This document shows, piece by piece, positions 1 to 5,658 of a DNA stretch of 6,284 nucleotides; within the stretch, counting starts at the first letter, position 1, and the number at the start of each line of letters is the position of its first letter. The position numbers and the translations under genes are program-made. The notes under the pieces are model-generated. The model saw nothing but the letters and a program-made list of their open reading frames with translations, was not told the DNA's origin and made no database searches. Location: positions 1 to 6,284 of the forward strand of contig CALDHV010000060.1 in NCBI GenBank assembly GCA_937902305.1, written 5' to 3'. The stretch comes from an uncultured Clostridia bacterium. Its GTDB lineage: Bacteria; Bacillota; Clostridia; Oscillospirales; Acutalibacteraceae.

Positions 1-432
1 CAGGGCAAGCACATTCGACCTGCCTTTCACTTTCCGGGCGTTCTTGAGTGCAACTTCAACCGCGTTCGTTCCGGTCGGTCCCGGAAACAGAACCTTATAG
101 TCGTATCCCCGCGGGATCAGAACCTTGTTCTCCAGACACTCGATGAACTCACCCTTTGCAACCGAGTACATATCCAACCCGTGCAGAAGGCCGTCGCCCA
201 TCAGATATTCAACCACTTTTCCCTTGATATAGTCATTATTATGACCATAGTTGCAGCTTCCTGCTCCACAGAGGAAATCGATGTATTCTTTCCCATCCTG
301 ATCGATCAGTACTGACCCTTTCGCTTGCGAAAAGACTACCGGATATTTTCTGCAGTACGACCTTACGTTGCTTTCGAATGTTTCGAATACCGTGGAATCC
401 ATTAAGACTTCATTTCTGTTTCTTAAACCCAT
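1..432 (-). CDS. ectB: Diaminobutyrate--2-oxoglutarate aminotransferase (EctB-like), N-terminal 144 residues, cut by window edge
   Basis: Translating the minus strand from the ATG at 430-432 gives 144 open codons up to the window edge. The product matches the N-terminal part of class III, PLP-dependent EctB/Dat enzymes, which transfer an amino group (normally from glutamate) to aspartate 4-semialdehyde to make L-2,4-diaminobutyrate. Visible landmarks are VRSYCRKYPVVF (23-34), the IDF..GAG..NYGHNN block (51-66), DGLLHGLDM (80-88), and the family signature PGPTGTNAVEVA (117-128), part of the PLP/phosphate-binding region. The catalytic lysine lies beyond the window. Met11 (codon 400-402) is an alternative start that would fit the usual EctB N-terminus better; neither start has a strong ribosome binding site (GGGGGTG precedes the first). 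Hand-counted GC is about 47%, and five of seven arginines are AGA/AGG, unlike the genes to the right. Whether it serves ectoine, siderophore, peptide or polyamine synthesis cannot be seen, because its downstream neighbours are outside the window. Confidence 0.85.
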   Translation of the reverse strand, partial: MGLRNRNEVLMDSTVFETFESNVRSYCRKYPVVFSQAKGSVLIDQDGKEYIDFLCGAGSCNYGHNNDYIKGKVVEYLMGDGLLHGLDMYSVAKGEFIECLENKVLIPRGYDYKVLFPGPTGTNAVEVALKNARKVKGRSNVLAL

Positions 433-620
433 AGACCACACCCCCACTTGACTAGGATAGTATGAATTTACAGGCAATCTTACTCTGCAGATTTCGCTGC
501 GCCGAGATTACAGGATCATGTTGCCCCCCTCAGTTCTTAAAGCTGTCCCTCAAAAATAATGGATCATGGCCTGCTGTATGGACTTTCAGCGAATATGCGT
601 GGACTTCAAAAAAGCCGGTC

Positions 621-656
621 ACCCCCCCGATTCCCCATCCCTGACCCCAGGGGGGT
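621..656. repeat. Inverted repeat, ACCCCCC / GGGGGGT
   Basis: ACCCCCC at 621-627 is complementary to GGGGGGT at 650-656, a 7-bp stem with a 22-nt intervening segment. A shorter alternative pairing, CCCC-A-GGGG, exists at 645-653. Read on the minus strand, the stem is followed about seven bases later by six T residues (608-613 region), so it could be a weak terminator for leftward transcription from the uxu operon. The distance between stem and T-run argues against an efficient one. Confidence 0.35.
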
Positions 657-669
657 TAAATGATTTTCG

Positions 670-720
670 GATGAAACATCGTTTCATCAACGCGTCTGCA
701 AAAGCCCGGAACGGGACGCG
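670..720. repeat. Two adjacent hairpins between the uxu operon and the ectB-like gene
   Basis: The first is a perfect inverted repeat, GATGAAAC (670-677) and GTTTCATC (681-688), around the 3-nt loop ATC. Two bases later a second pair follows, CGCGTC (691-696) and GACGCG (715-720), with an inner CCG/CGG pairing around GAA (706-714). Neither is followed by a T-run on either strand, so they do not look like ordinary intrinsic terminators. Function unknown; binding sites or mobile-element relics are possible. Confidence 0.45.
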
Positions 721-778
721 CACCAGTGAGGAAATACAGAACAGGCAGAGTGAAACGGACGTTTGCCAAAAAAAGGTG

Positions 779-880
779 TTATTGTTTTCCGACCGTGATC
801 TCATCGTGGTCGTTGACTCCGATAACCTTTTCGCCTGCGGCACGGAGATCGCGGATATAGCGGATGACCTCGTCACTCAT
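779..880 (-). CDS. 33-residue ORF coupled to the SDR gene, possibly a truncated operon gene
   Basis: The ATG at 878-880 overlaps the TGA stop of the SDR gene in an ATGA arrangement typical of translational coupling. The frame runs for 33 codons to a TAA at 779-781. The peptide begins MSDEVIRYIRDL and ends DHDEITVGKQ. Its start looks like a genuine amphipathic helix followed by a beta-strand (EKVIGV), and all three arginines use CGN codons as in the upstream operon genes. No Shine-Dalgarno sequence sits at the usual distance; a GGAGG lies about 21 bases upstream, so translation would depend on ribosomes finishing the SDR. I do not recognise the family. It could be a real small protein, or the start of a longer fourth enzyme (an aldolase or kinase would be expected here) lost by rearrangement, since the DNA just beyond its stop is structured and gene-free. 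Confidence 0.45.
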   Translation of the reverse strand: MSDEVIRYIRDLRAAGEKVIGVNDHDEITVGKQ

Positions 881-1701
881 ACACCGCTGTAAGCCGAGAA
901 GCCTCCGTCGATCGGCACCGTGATGCCGGTCACAAAGCCGGATTTGCTTTCATCGAGCAACCAATCCACCGTGCCGAGCAGCTCCTCCACATCACCGAAG
1001 CGGCCCATCGGCGTCGAGCGCAGGATCTTGCCGGTGCGCGGCGTCGGCGTGCCGTCCTCATGGAACAGCAGAGCGCGGTTCTGATTGGTGACGAAGAAGC
1101 CGGGCGCGATCGCGTTGACGCGCACGCCCTCCTTGGCAAAATGCACCGCCAGCCAAGAGGTGAAGTTGCTCACCGCCGCCTTTGCCGCGGAATACGCCGG
1201 GATCTTGGTCAGCGGGCGATAGGCGTTCATCGAGGAGATATTCAGCACACAGCAACCCGGGCGACCGAGCATATCCGGCATAAACACCTGGCTCGGAAGC
1301 AAAACGCCCTTGAGGTTGAGGTCGAAAACAAAATCAAAGCCCTTTTCTTCAATATTGAAGAACGTCAAGAAATCCTGTGCGTTCTCATCCCCCGCCTCAT
1401 ATTCCTCGTGCGCGGTGGTGCAACGCGGATTGTTGCCGCCCGCACCGTTGATCAGCACATCGCACTTGCCGAACTTTTGCAGGATCTTCCCATGCACTGC
1501 CTCGATATTCTCCTTATCCAGCACATTGCACTTGAATGCCTCGGCGATACCGCCGTCCGCGACGATCTGCGCGGCGACCTTCTGCGCCGCCTCCTCGTTG
1601 AGATCCAGCAGAGCAACCTTGTTGCCCGCCTTGGCGAGATGCGCCGCGAAGCCGGAGCAGAGCACGCCGCCCGCGCCGGTAATAACAATAACCTTACTCA
1701 T
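877..1701 (-). CDS. uxuB: SDR-family D-mannonate oxidoreductase / fructuronate reductase (UxuB-like)
   Basis: This 274-residue classical short-chain dehydrogenase probably interconverts D-fructuronate and D-mannonate with NAD(H) in the cytoplasm. The Rossmann glycine motif TGAGGVLC is at 8-15, and Asp33 ends the second beta-strand, which favours NAD(H) over NADP(H). NGAGGNNP (85-92) includes a GGNNP extension that I associate with the mannonate oxidoreductase subgroup. The catalytic set Asn129, Ser157, Tyr170 and Lys174 (YSAAK) is complete. The C-terminus VTGITVPIDGGF (about 257-268) is standard for the family. Length is normal. The start at 1701 has a good site, GGAAGGAAG, a few bases upstream. 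Only 15 bp separate it from the stop of the TIM-barrel gene, and its own stop overlaps the next ORF. Assignment to mannonate rather than another polyol or sugar acid rests on the neighbouring uxuA as well as these motifs. Confidence 0.82.
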   Translation of the reverse strand: MSKVIVITGAGGVLCSGFAAHLAKAGNKVALLDLNEEAAQKVAAQIVADGGIAEAFKCNVLDKENIEAVHGKILQKFGKCDVLINGAGGNNPRCTTAHEEYEAGDENAQDFLTFFNIEEKGFDFVFDLNLKGVLLPSQVFMPDMLGRPGCCVLNISSMNAYRPLTKIPAYSAAKAAVSNFTSWLAVHFAKEGVRVNAIAPGFFVTNQNRALLFHEDGTPTPRTGKILRSTPMGRFGDVEELLGTVDWLLDESKSGFVTGITVPIDGGFSAYSGV

Positions 1702-1716
1702 TTTTATCTTCCTTCC

Positions 1717-2508
1717 TTATTCAAATTGCTTGAGCACCTGCCGCATTTTCGGCAGGGTCTCGTCCATATCACCTAATCCGCCCTCCAGGCTGATACGGCG
1801 GTCGTAGCCGTTCTCCTTGAGAGCCGCCGCCCAAGCGGCGCAAGCCGGCTGATCCTCCGGGTTGACCGGCATCATCCGGTCGGGGTTGCTGCGCGCGATA
1901 TGCACGTGGCGGAGCAGATCGCCGCAGTTGCGGATCGTATCGAGCGGCTCCTCGTTCATCGCCACATGGTAGAAATCCGCCAGCGTGAAAACATTCGGAC
2001 GGTCAGCCCTTTTGACCATTTCGAGACTATCCGCCACGGTGTTGATGAAGTTGGTCTCACCGTAGCGCAACGGCTCGATGGCGATCTCCACGCCATATTC
2101 CGCCGCAATGTCGCCCGCAACGCGCAACACCTGCACAAAGCGCTCCTCCCCGGCGGCGCGGTCGCTTTCATCGTTGATGTAGCGTGCCTTGCCACTACCG
2201 AGCACGGCGACCTTCAGCCCGAGACGCGCCGCCTTGCCGAGGGCGCGGCGGGTGTATTCCTCCACCACCGCGAGATCCATATCCTTGCCGGTCAGATACC
2301 CTTTTTCAAACGGGAAGAAGCCATTGCACGCCTCCCCGTAGATGCCGAGCCTGTCCATTTCGGCACGGGCGGCGGCAATATCCTCCTGTGTCCATTCGGC
2401 GACGGTGGAAAGACCCAATTCCGCATAATCATAGCCGTATTGCTTAATCTTCTCCAGTTTATACGCATTTTCCCCGATACAGGAACCGATACACACACCG
2501 AAACGCAT
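1717..2508 (-). CDS. TIM-barrel sugar epimerase/isomerase (AP endonuclease 2-like family)
   Basis: This 263-residue protein resembles metal-dependent sugar epimerases/isomerases of the D-tagatose 3-epimerase and hydroxypyruvate isomerase type. Expected metal ligands are visible: Glu145 in IAIEPL, Asp178 in LADFYH, His203 in HVHIAR and Glu242 in SLEGG. His181 and Arg206 are likely substrate contacts. The 33-residue gap between the first two ligands equals the spacing I recall for D-tagatose 3-epimerase. A conserved-looking LGSGKAR segment (103-109) follows the fourth strand. The ATG overlaps the uxuA stop in a TAATG arrangement, and AGAGGGGAA inside the end of uxuA serves as ribosome binding site, so the two are translationally coupled. 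Sitting between uxuA and the SDR implies work on the same substrate family, such as epimerising or isomerising a keto-sugar acid that enters the mannonate route. The substrate is not deducible from sequence. Confidence 0.8.
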   Translation of the reverse strand: MRFGVCIGSCIGENAYKLEKIKQYGYDYAELGLSTVAEWTQEDIAAARAEMDRLGIYGEACNGFFPFEKGYLTGKDMDLAVVEEYTRRALGKAARLGLKVAVLGSGKARYINDESDRAAGEERFVQVLRVAGDIAAEYGVEIAIEPLRYGETNFINTVADSLEMVKRADRPNVFTLADFYHVAMNEEPLDTIRNCGDLLRHVHIARSNPDRMMPVNPEDQPACAAWAAALKENGYDRRISLEGGLGDMDETLPKMRQVLKQFE

Positions 2509-3548
2509 TACTTTTCCCCTCTTTCTATCGCTTCAAACAGTCCCGCGATGTAGGTTGCACCCAGCGCGCGGTCATACAGACCGTAGCCGTAGCGTCCCTT
2601 TTCGCCCCAGATCATCCGTCCGTGATCCGGGCGGACATAGCCGTCAAAGCCGCTCTCCACCAGCGCCCGCACGATCTCGTACATATCCAGCGAGCCGCAC
2701 GGGGTCGGATGCCCGACCTCCTCGAATTGCCGCTCACCGGTGTGCTTGATATTCCGCAGGTGGGCAAAGTGGATGCGGGTACCGAACCTGCGGATCATCG
2801 CGGGCAGGTCATTGTTGACATCCGCGCCGAGCGAGCCGGTGCAGAAGGTCAGCCCGTTGGCGGGGCTGTCCACGAGATGCAGGAAGCGGTCAAGATTTTT
2901 CTCATTCGTGATGATGCGCGGCAGACCGAACATCCCCCACGGCGGATCATCGGGGTGGATCGCCATTTTGACCCCCGCCTCCTCCGCGACCGGGATGACC
3001 GCCTTGAGGAAGGTCTCGAGGTTTTTCCACAGCTGTTCCTCGCCCATCGTCTTATACTGCTCCAGCAGAGCCTTCAGCTCATCCTTGGAATAGCTCTCGT
3101 CCCAGCCGGGAAGCGACAGCTCGCAGGTCAACGGGTTCATTCCCAGCACCGTCTGCTCGTCATAGGCAAGCGCGTTGGCGCCGTCCGGCTGTTGATGCTC
3201 CAGTTCACTGCGTAACCAGTCAAAGACCGGCATAAAGTTGTAGCAGATGCACTTGACGCCCGCACGTCCGAGACGGCGCACGTTTTCGCAGTAGTTTTCG
3301 ATCAACTGCGGTGCTTTCTCGTTGCCGAGCTTGATGTCCTCCGGCACGGGAACGCTCTCCACGACCTCAAACTCCAGCCCCTTGTCGTTGGCTTTCTTCT
3401 TAAGCGCGGCGATTGCCTCCTCGCTCCAGACGCCGCCCGCCGGCACCGAGTAGATCGCAGAAACGATACCGCTCATCGTCGGGATCTGCCGGATGTGATC
3501 CAACGTCACCGGGTCATCGTCGCCATACCAGCGAAATGTCAGTTTCAT
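2508..3548 (-). CDS. uxuA: Mannonate dehydratase
   Basis: UxuA removes water from D-mannonate to give 2-keto-3-deoxy-D-gluconate, a cytoplasmic, Mn2+-dependent step of hexuronate catabolism. The 346-residue product has the family's usual length and opening (FRWYGDDDPV, 5-14, then the segment around IPTMSGIVSAIY). Likely metal ligands are His198 in AIHPDD, Cys236 in TFCTGSLG, His263 in HFAHLRN and Asp308 in VRPDHG, the same His/Cys/His/Asp set described for the streptococcal enzyme. A YGYGLYDRALG motif (320-330) near the C-terminus is also characteristic. The start at 3548 is set by a perfect AAGGAGG (complement of 3556-3562). It is the first gene of the leftward operon and lies 171 bp from the divergent AraC-type regulator, with a perfect TATAAT upstream. 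I see no missing residues or frameshift. Confidence 0.95.
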   Translation of the reverse strand: MKLTFRWYGDDDPVTLDHIRQIPTMSGIVSAIYSVPAGGVWSEEAIAALKKKANDKGLEFEVVESVPVPEDIKLGNEKAPQLIENYCENVRRLGRAGVKCICYNFMPVFDWLRSELEHQQPDGANALAYDEQTVLGMNPLTCELSLPGWDESYSKDELKALLEQYKTMGEEQLWKNLETFLKAVIPVAEEAGVKMAIHPDDPPWGMFGLPRIITNEKNLDRFLHLVDSPANGLTFCTGSLGADVNNDLPAMIRRFGTRIHFAHLRNIKHTGERQFEEVGHPTPCGSLDMYEIVRALVESGFDGYVRPDHGRMIWGEKGRYGYGLYDRALGATYIAGLFEAIERGEK

Positions 3549-3604
3549 ATTCCGTCCTCCTTGACCGGGCGACCGTCATCGCAGTCCCCCGTTATTTAGA
3601 TTTG

Positions 3605-3633
3605 ATTATATACGTGTTTTGCCAAAAAAACCA
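3605..3633 (-). promoter_or_regulatory. Probable promoter of the uxu operon
   Basis: On the minus strand a perfect -10 TATAAT lies at 3605-3610. At a 17-bp spacing the -35 position (3628-3633) reads TGGTTT, which fits the consensus poorly. Transcription would start near 3598, leaving a leader of about 50 nt before uxuA. A perfect -10 with a poor -35 is typical of activator-dependent promoters, and an ATTGCA motif (3633-3638) abuts the -35 exactly where a class II activator would bind. Confidence 0.55.
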
Positions 3634-3675
3634 TTGCATTAAAGAAAAAAATCCGAAAATCATATTGCAAATATG
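3633..3675. promoter_or_regulatory. Candidate operators for the AraC-type regulator
   Basis: ATTGCA occurs at 3633-3638 and again at 3664-3669, a 31-bp offset that is close to three helical turns, so both copies face the same side. The second copy is embedded in a perfect 15-bp inverted repeat, CATATT-GCA-AATATG (3661-3675), which overlaps the araC -35 hexamer. The first copy abuts the uxu -35. This arrangement would let one regulator activate uxu and limit its own transcription, but binding is inferred from position only. Confidence 0.4.
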
Positions 3676-3693
3676 TTCATCGTGTGCTATATT
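3665..3693 (+). promoter_or_regulatory. Promoter of the AraC-family gene
   Basis: TTGCAA (3665-3670) is followed after exactly 17 bp by TATATT (3688-3693). A TG one base before the hexamer (3685-3686) makes it an extended -10. Transcription would begin around 3700, very close to the AAGGAGG at 3704-3710, so the leader is short. The -35 lies inside the 15-bp palindrome described as a candidate operator. Confidence 0.6.
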
Positions 3694-3719
3694 TTGATAC
3701 GATAAGGAGGCGGTAGGAT

Positions 3720-4559
3720 ATGCCCACACTGTATTCTTTGGACTCTCCCGGGATCAAATATCACCATTCACGCGACCGGTCGCCCGACCCCGCACGCTTT
3801 TTGATGCACGCGCACGACGGATATGAGCTGTATTTTTTCGTATCCGGGCAGGTCGTCTATCGGGTAGAAAGCACCGCCTACCGCCTACAGCCGGGCAATA
3901 TCCTGCTGATGCGCCCCGGCGAGGTACATACGCCGGAGTTTCACAGTGAAAGCCCCTATGAGCGCATCGTCATCCAGTTCCGCGAGCAGGAATTGCCGAC
4001 CGAGCTTCCGTTCGGGCAACAGCTCCTGACCGCGTTTGCCGACTACCCGCTCGGAACCGGCAACGAATACCCCGCCGACACCCTCGACGGGCAATATCTG
4101 CACGCGATCTTCGCACATATCGAGCGAACGCCGGACAAAGCCGCCGGGCTTGCCGCTCTGCGGGCGGCGATGCCGGCGATCCTCTCTGAGCTGTACGGCA
4201 GCTTCTGCCGCCGCGCCGACTCCCGGGAGGAAGCAGGCGAGCCGTCCCGCATCCGGGATATCCTGCGCTATGTCAATACGCATCTGTATGAGGAGCTGTC
4301 GCTCGACGATCTGTGCCGCCGCTTTTTCATCAGCAAGACCCAGCTCGGGCGGCTGTTCCGCGCGGCGACCGGCTCGACGGTGTGGGACTATATCCTCGTC
4401 AAGCGGCTGATTGAGGCGCGCCGCCGTCTGCTGGCGGGAACGCCGATCACCAAGGCCGCCGCCGACTGCGGATTTCGCGATTATTCCGCGTTTTTCCGTG
4501 CCTATTGCAAGCGCTACGGCGTCTCCCCCGCCGCCGACCGCGACACCTACTGCAACTGA
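3720..4559 (+). CDS. AraC-family transcriptional regulator, cupin sensor plus two HTH motifs
   Basis: This 279-residue protein has the standard two-part AraC layout. The N-terminal cupin-type sensor domain carries HAHDGYELYFFVSG (30-43) and LMRPGEVH (63-70), with His30, His32, Glu36 and His70 placed like the ligand-pocket residues of this group. After a linker rich in charged residues (about 165-178), the DNA-binding domain has a first helix-turn-helix around SLDDLCRRFFISKTQLGRLF (194-213) and a second around ITKAAADCGFRDYSAFFRAY (243-262), ending in the usual YGVSP. AAGGAGG at 3704-3710 lies nine bases before the ATG. It is divergent from uxuA and monocistronic, with a terminator starting three bases after its stop. 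The likely role is sensing a hexuronate or an operon intermediate and controlling uxu; the ligand and the direction of control are not visible. Confidence 0.93.
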   Translation: MPTLYSLDSPGIKYHHSRDRSPDPARFLMHAHDGYELYFFVSGQVVYRVESTAYRLQPGNILLMRPGEVHTPEFHSESPYERIVIQFREQELPTELPFGQQLLTAFADYPLGTGNEYPADTLDGQYLHAIFAHIERTPDKAAGLAALRAAMPAILSELYGSFCRRADSREEAGEPSRIRDILRYVNTHLYEELSLDDLCRRFFISKTQLGRLFRAATGSTVWDYILVKRLIEARRRLLAGTPITKAAADCGFRDYSAFFRAYCKRYGVSPAADRDTYCN

Positions 4560-4561
4560 AT

Positions 4562-4616
4562 AATCCCGCCCGCACCGGTTTTGGCTCCGGCGCCGGCGGG
4601 ATTTCTTTGCTTTTTT
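4562..4616 (+). terminator. Intrinsic terminator of the AraC-family gene
   Basis: AATCCCGCC (4562-4570) pairs perfectly with GGCGGGATT (4595-4603). CCGG at 4575-4578 and 4587-4590 can extend the stem inside around an 8-nt loop. The hairpin is followed by a T-rich tract broken only by C and GC (4602-4616). The tract runs into the stop and last codon of the convergent degV gene. On the minus strand the same hairpin is followed by ATTATTC, so it may also partly end degV transcription. Confidence 0.85.
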
Positions 4617-5469
4617 ATTCCGTGACGAACAGGATGCCCAGCGTATTCGGCCCGCAATGGGACGAAATGGTGCAACCCGCGCGGGTGATGAGGATCTCAT
4701 CGAAATGCATATACTTCTCGATCTCATCCCGAATGTGAAGAACCTTCTCCTCCGGCATACCGGAGTGGGTCAGAAAAATGCGATTTTTCACGATGTCGGT
4801 GCGCCCCTGCAGGCGATCCTGCACATACATTTCCAGCGCCTTTTCGTAGGTGCCGCGGTATTTCTTGCCGACTCCCATCGTACCGTCGGCGTTGTTGACC
4901 TCGATGCACGGCTTCAGCTTCAGCACGTTGGCACCCATCATCGCCAGTGCCGAGCAGCGCCCGCCCTTGTGCAGAAACTCCAGCGAATCCAGCACAAAGC
5001 TTGCCTCCACGTGCTTGGTCAGCGCCTTCAGCTCCTCGACGATCAGCTTGACCGGCATCCCGGCGGCGATCCGCTCCGCCGCGCCGATGACGACGTGCCC
5101 CATGCCGGTGGAAAGATTGCCGCTGTCCACGACGTACATCCCCGGGGTCTCCTCCGCCGCAAGGCGGCAGTTATTGTGGGTCGAGGAAAGCCCCGAGCCG
5201 AGCGTGATGTAAATGACATCGTTTCCCGCGTCGATAAACGGCTTGACGAACTCCCGATACTCGTCGATATTCGTCGCCGCCGTTTTCGGCAGGAGCTTTT
5301 TCTCCCGGTAGATCGCGTAGATGTCATCCGGAAAAATGTCAACCCCGTCCCGGTAGGTCTGTCCGTCCAGACTGATGTGCAAGGGCAGGAGATGCACCTG
5401 ATACTTCTCCAACAGCTCCGGGCTGAGGTCACACGTGCTGTCCGCGCACAAAACGATCGGCTTTGCCAT
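4615..5469 (-). CDS. DegV-family fatty-acid-binding protein
   Basis: The 284-residue product has the length and motifs of DegV proteins, which bind fatty acids between two domains; the FakB members present them to fatty acid kinase FakA for phosphorylation. Family landmarks are ADSTCDLSPELL (9-20), KTAATNIDEY (62-71, the usual PKTSQPS region), GSGLSSTHNN (91-100, lipid-carboxylate-binding serine loop), VVDSGNLSTGMG (113-124), LEFLHKGGR (163-171) and HCGPNTLGILF (271-281). Thr63 and Ser96 are likely head-group contacts. The start at 5469 has GAGGGG eight bases upstream and a good promoter. No fakA homologue is in the window, so a FakB role is an inference from the family. It is convergent with the AraC-type gene and divergent from hpt, probably transcribed alone. 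Confidence 0.92.
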   Translation of the reverse strand: MAKPIVLCADSTCDLSPELLEKYQVHLLPLHISLDGQTYRDGVDIFPDDIYAIYREKKLLPKTAATNIDEYREFVKPFIDAGNDVIYITLGSGLSSTHNNCRLAAEETPGMYVVDSGNLSTGMGHVVIGAAERIAAGMPVKLIVEELKALTKHVEASFVLDSLEFLHKGGRCSALAMMGANVLKLKPCIEVNNADGTMGVGKKYRGTYEKALEMYVQDRLQGRTDIVKNRIFLTHSGMPEEKVLHIRDEIEKYMHFDEILITRAGCTISSHCGPNTLGILFVTE

Positions 5470-5501
5470 TCAAAACGCCCCTCTTTTATATAATTTCGTG
5501 T

Positions 5502-5530
5502 ATCATATCATATTTCGCTCGATCGTGCAA
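5502..5530 (-). promoter_or_regulatory. Promoter of the DegV-family gene
   Basis: On the minus strand TTGCAC (5525-5530) is followed after 17 bp by TATGAT (5502-5507), with TG one base before it, giving an extended -10. TATGAT is tandemly duplicated (another copy at 5507-5512), so the exact start could slip by five bases. The leader to the ATG would be about 25 nt. Confidence 0.6.
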
Positions 5531-5557
5531 GTATTTTCGAAAAAAACGGAAAAAGCG

Positions 5558-5592
5558 GCAGAAAAAAGCGCAATTTCTATTGCTTTTTCTGC
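5558..5592. repeat. Long imperfect hairpin in the degV/hpt intergenic region
   Basis: GCAGAAAAA (5558-5566) pairs with TTTTTCTGC (5584-5592), and GCAAT (5570-5574) pairs with ATTGC (5579-5583), around the loop TTCT. Only a 3-nt bulge (5567-5569) interrupts 14 base pairs. It overlaps the proposed -35 of hpt. No gene upstream on either strand would need a terminator here, so an operator or a DNA-level element is more likely. Confidence 0.5.
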
Positions 5593-5607
5593 AAAATATG
5601 CTAAAAT
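5580..5607 (+). promoter_or_regulatory. Promoter of hpt
   Basis: TTGCTT (5580-5585) and TAAAAT (5602-5607) are separated by 16 bp, with TG at 5599-5600 forming an extended -10. The leader to the hpt ATG would be about 45 nt. The -35 falls in the right arm of the 35-bp hairpin. Confidence 0.5.
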
Positions 5608-5658
5608 AATACCATATGTTGTTGCAATGATCATAAAAGCAATGAGGAGTGTTGTACT

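Larger units (their letters stand above)
433..778. other. Gene-free, structured intergenic stretch of unknown origin
   Basis: No frame here gives a believable protein: the open frames are short, rich in Cys, Trp and Pro, and have no convincing ribosome binding sites. The stretch holds several runs of C/G (525-530, 622-628, 650-655), an 8-base direct repeat GGATCATG at 513-520 and 561-568, and hairpins at 487-500 (GCAG/CTGC), 621-656, 670-688 and 691-720. It lies upstream of the ectB-like gene and downstream of the uxu operon, so it should contain the ectB promoter and the end of the uxu transcript. I found neither convincingly. The density of repeats and palindromes would suit a mobile-element end or relic, but I recognise no known element and see no transposase. 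Confidence 0.5.

Noticed and set aside
740..780. Intrinsic terminator for the uxu operon at the seven-T run (minus strand, about 768-774)
   Set aside because: Only a 5-bp CGACC/GGTCG pairing exists, and it ends more than ten bases before the T-run, too far and too weak.
619..876. Minus-strand open frame beginning MTRSSAISA
   Set aside because: It is out of frame with the better-placed ATGA-coupled start at 880, has low-complexity Ser/Arg content, and runs into the G/C-run region.
462..892. Two overlapping plus-strand open frames (462-644 and 566-892)
   Set aside because: Unprotein-like composition (Cys, Trp and Pro rich), no ribosome binding site, and the second runs antisense through the coupled ORF and into the SDR end.
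1060..1776. 238-codon plus-strand frame antisense to the SDR gene
   Set aside because: It is opposite a gene with complete catalytic motifs and is the usual by-product of GC-rich codons; the same applies to 1900-2553 and 2622-3215.
3605..3627. Catabolite-repression (cre) site near the uxu -10
   Set aside because: The TGGCAAAACACG and following bases only loosely resemble the cre consensus and lack its symmetry.
3885..4727. 280-codon minus-strand frame across the AraC-type gene and terminator
   Set aside because: It is antisense to clear HTH motifs, reads through a strong terminator, and is Arg/Ala-rich with no recognisable domain.
4657..5493. 278-codon plus-strand frame antisense to degV
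   Set aside because: The opposite strand carries all DegV motifs; this frame is rich in His, Arg and Val and matches no family I know.
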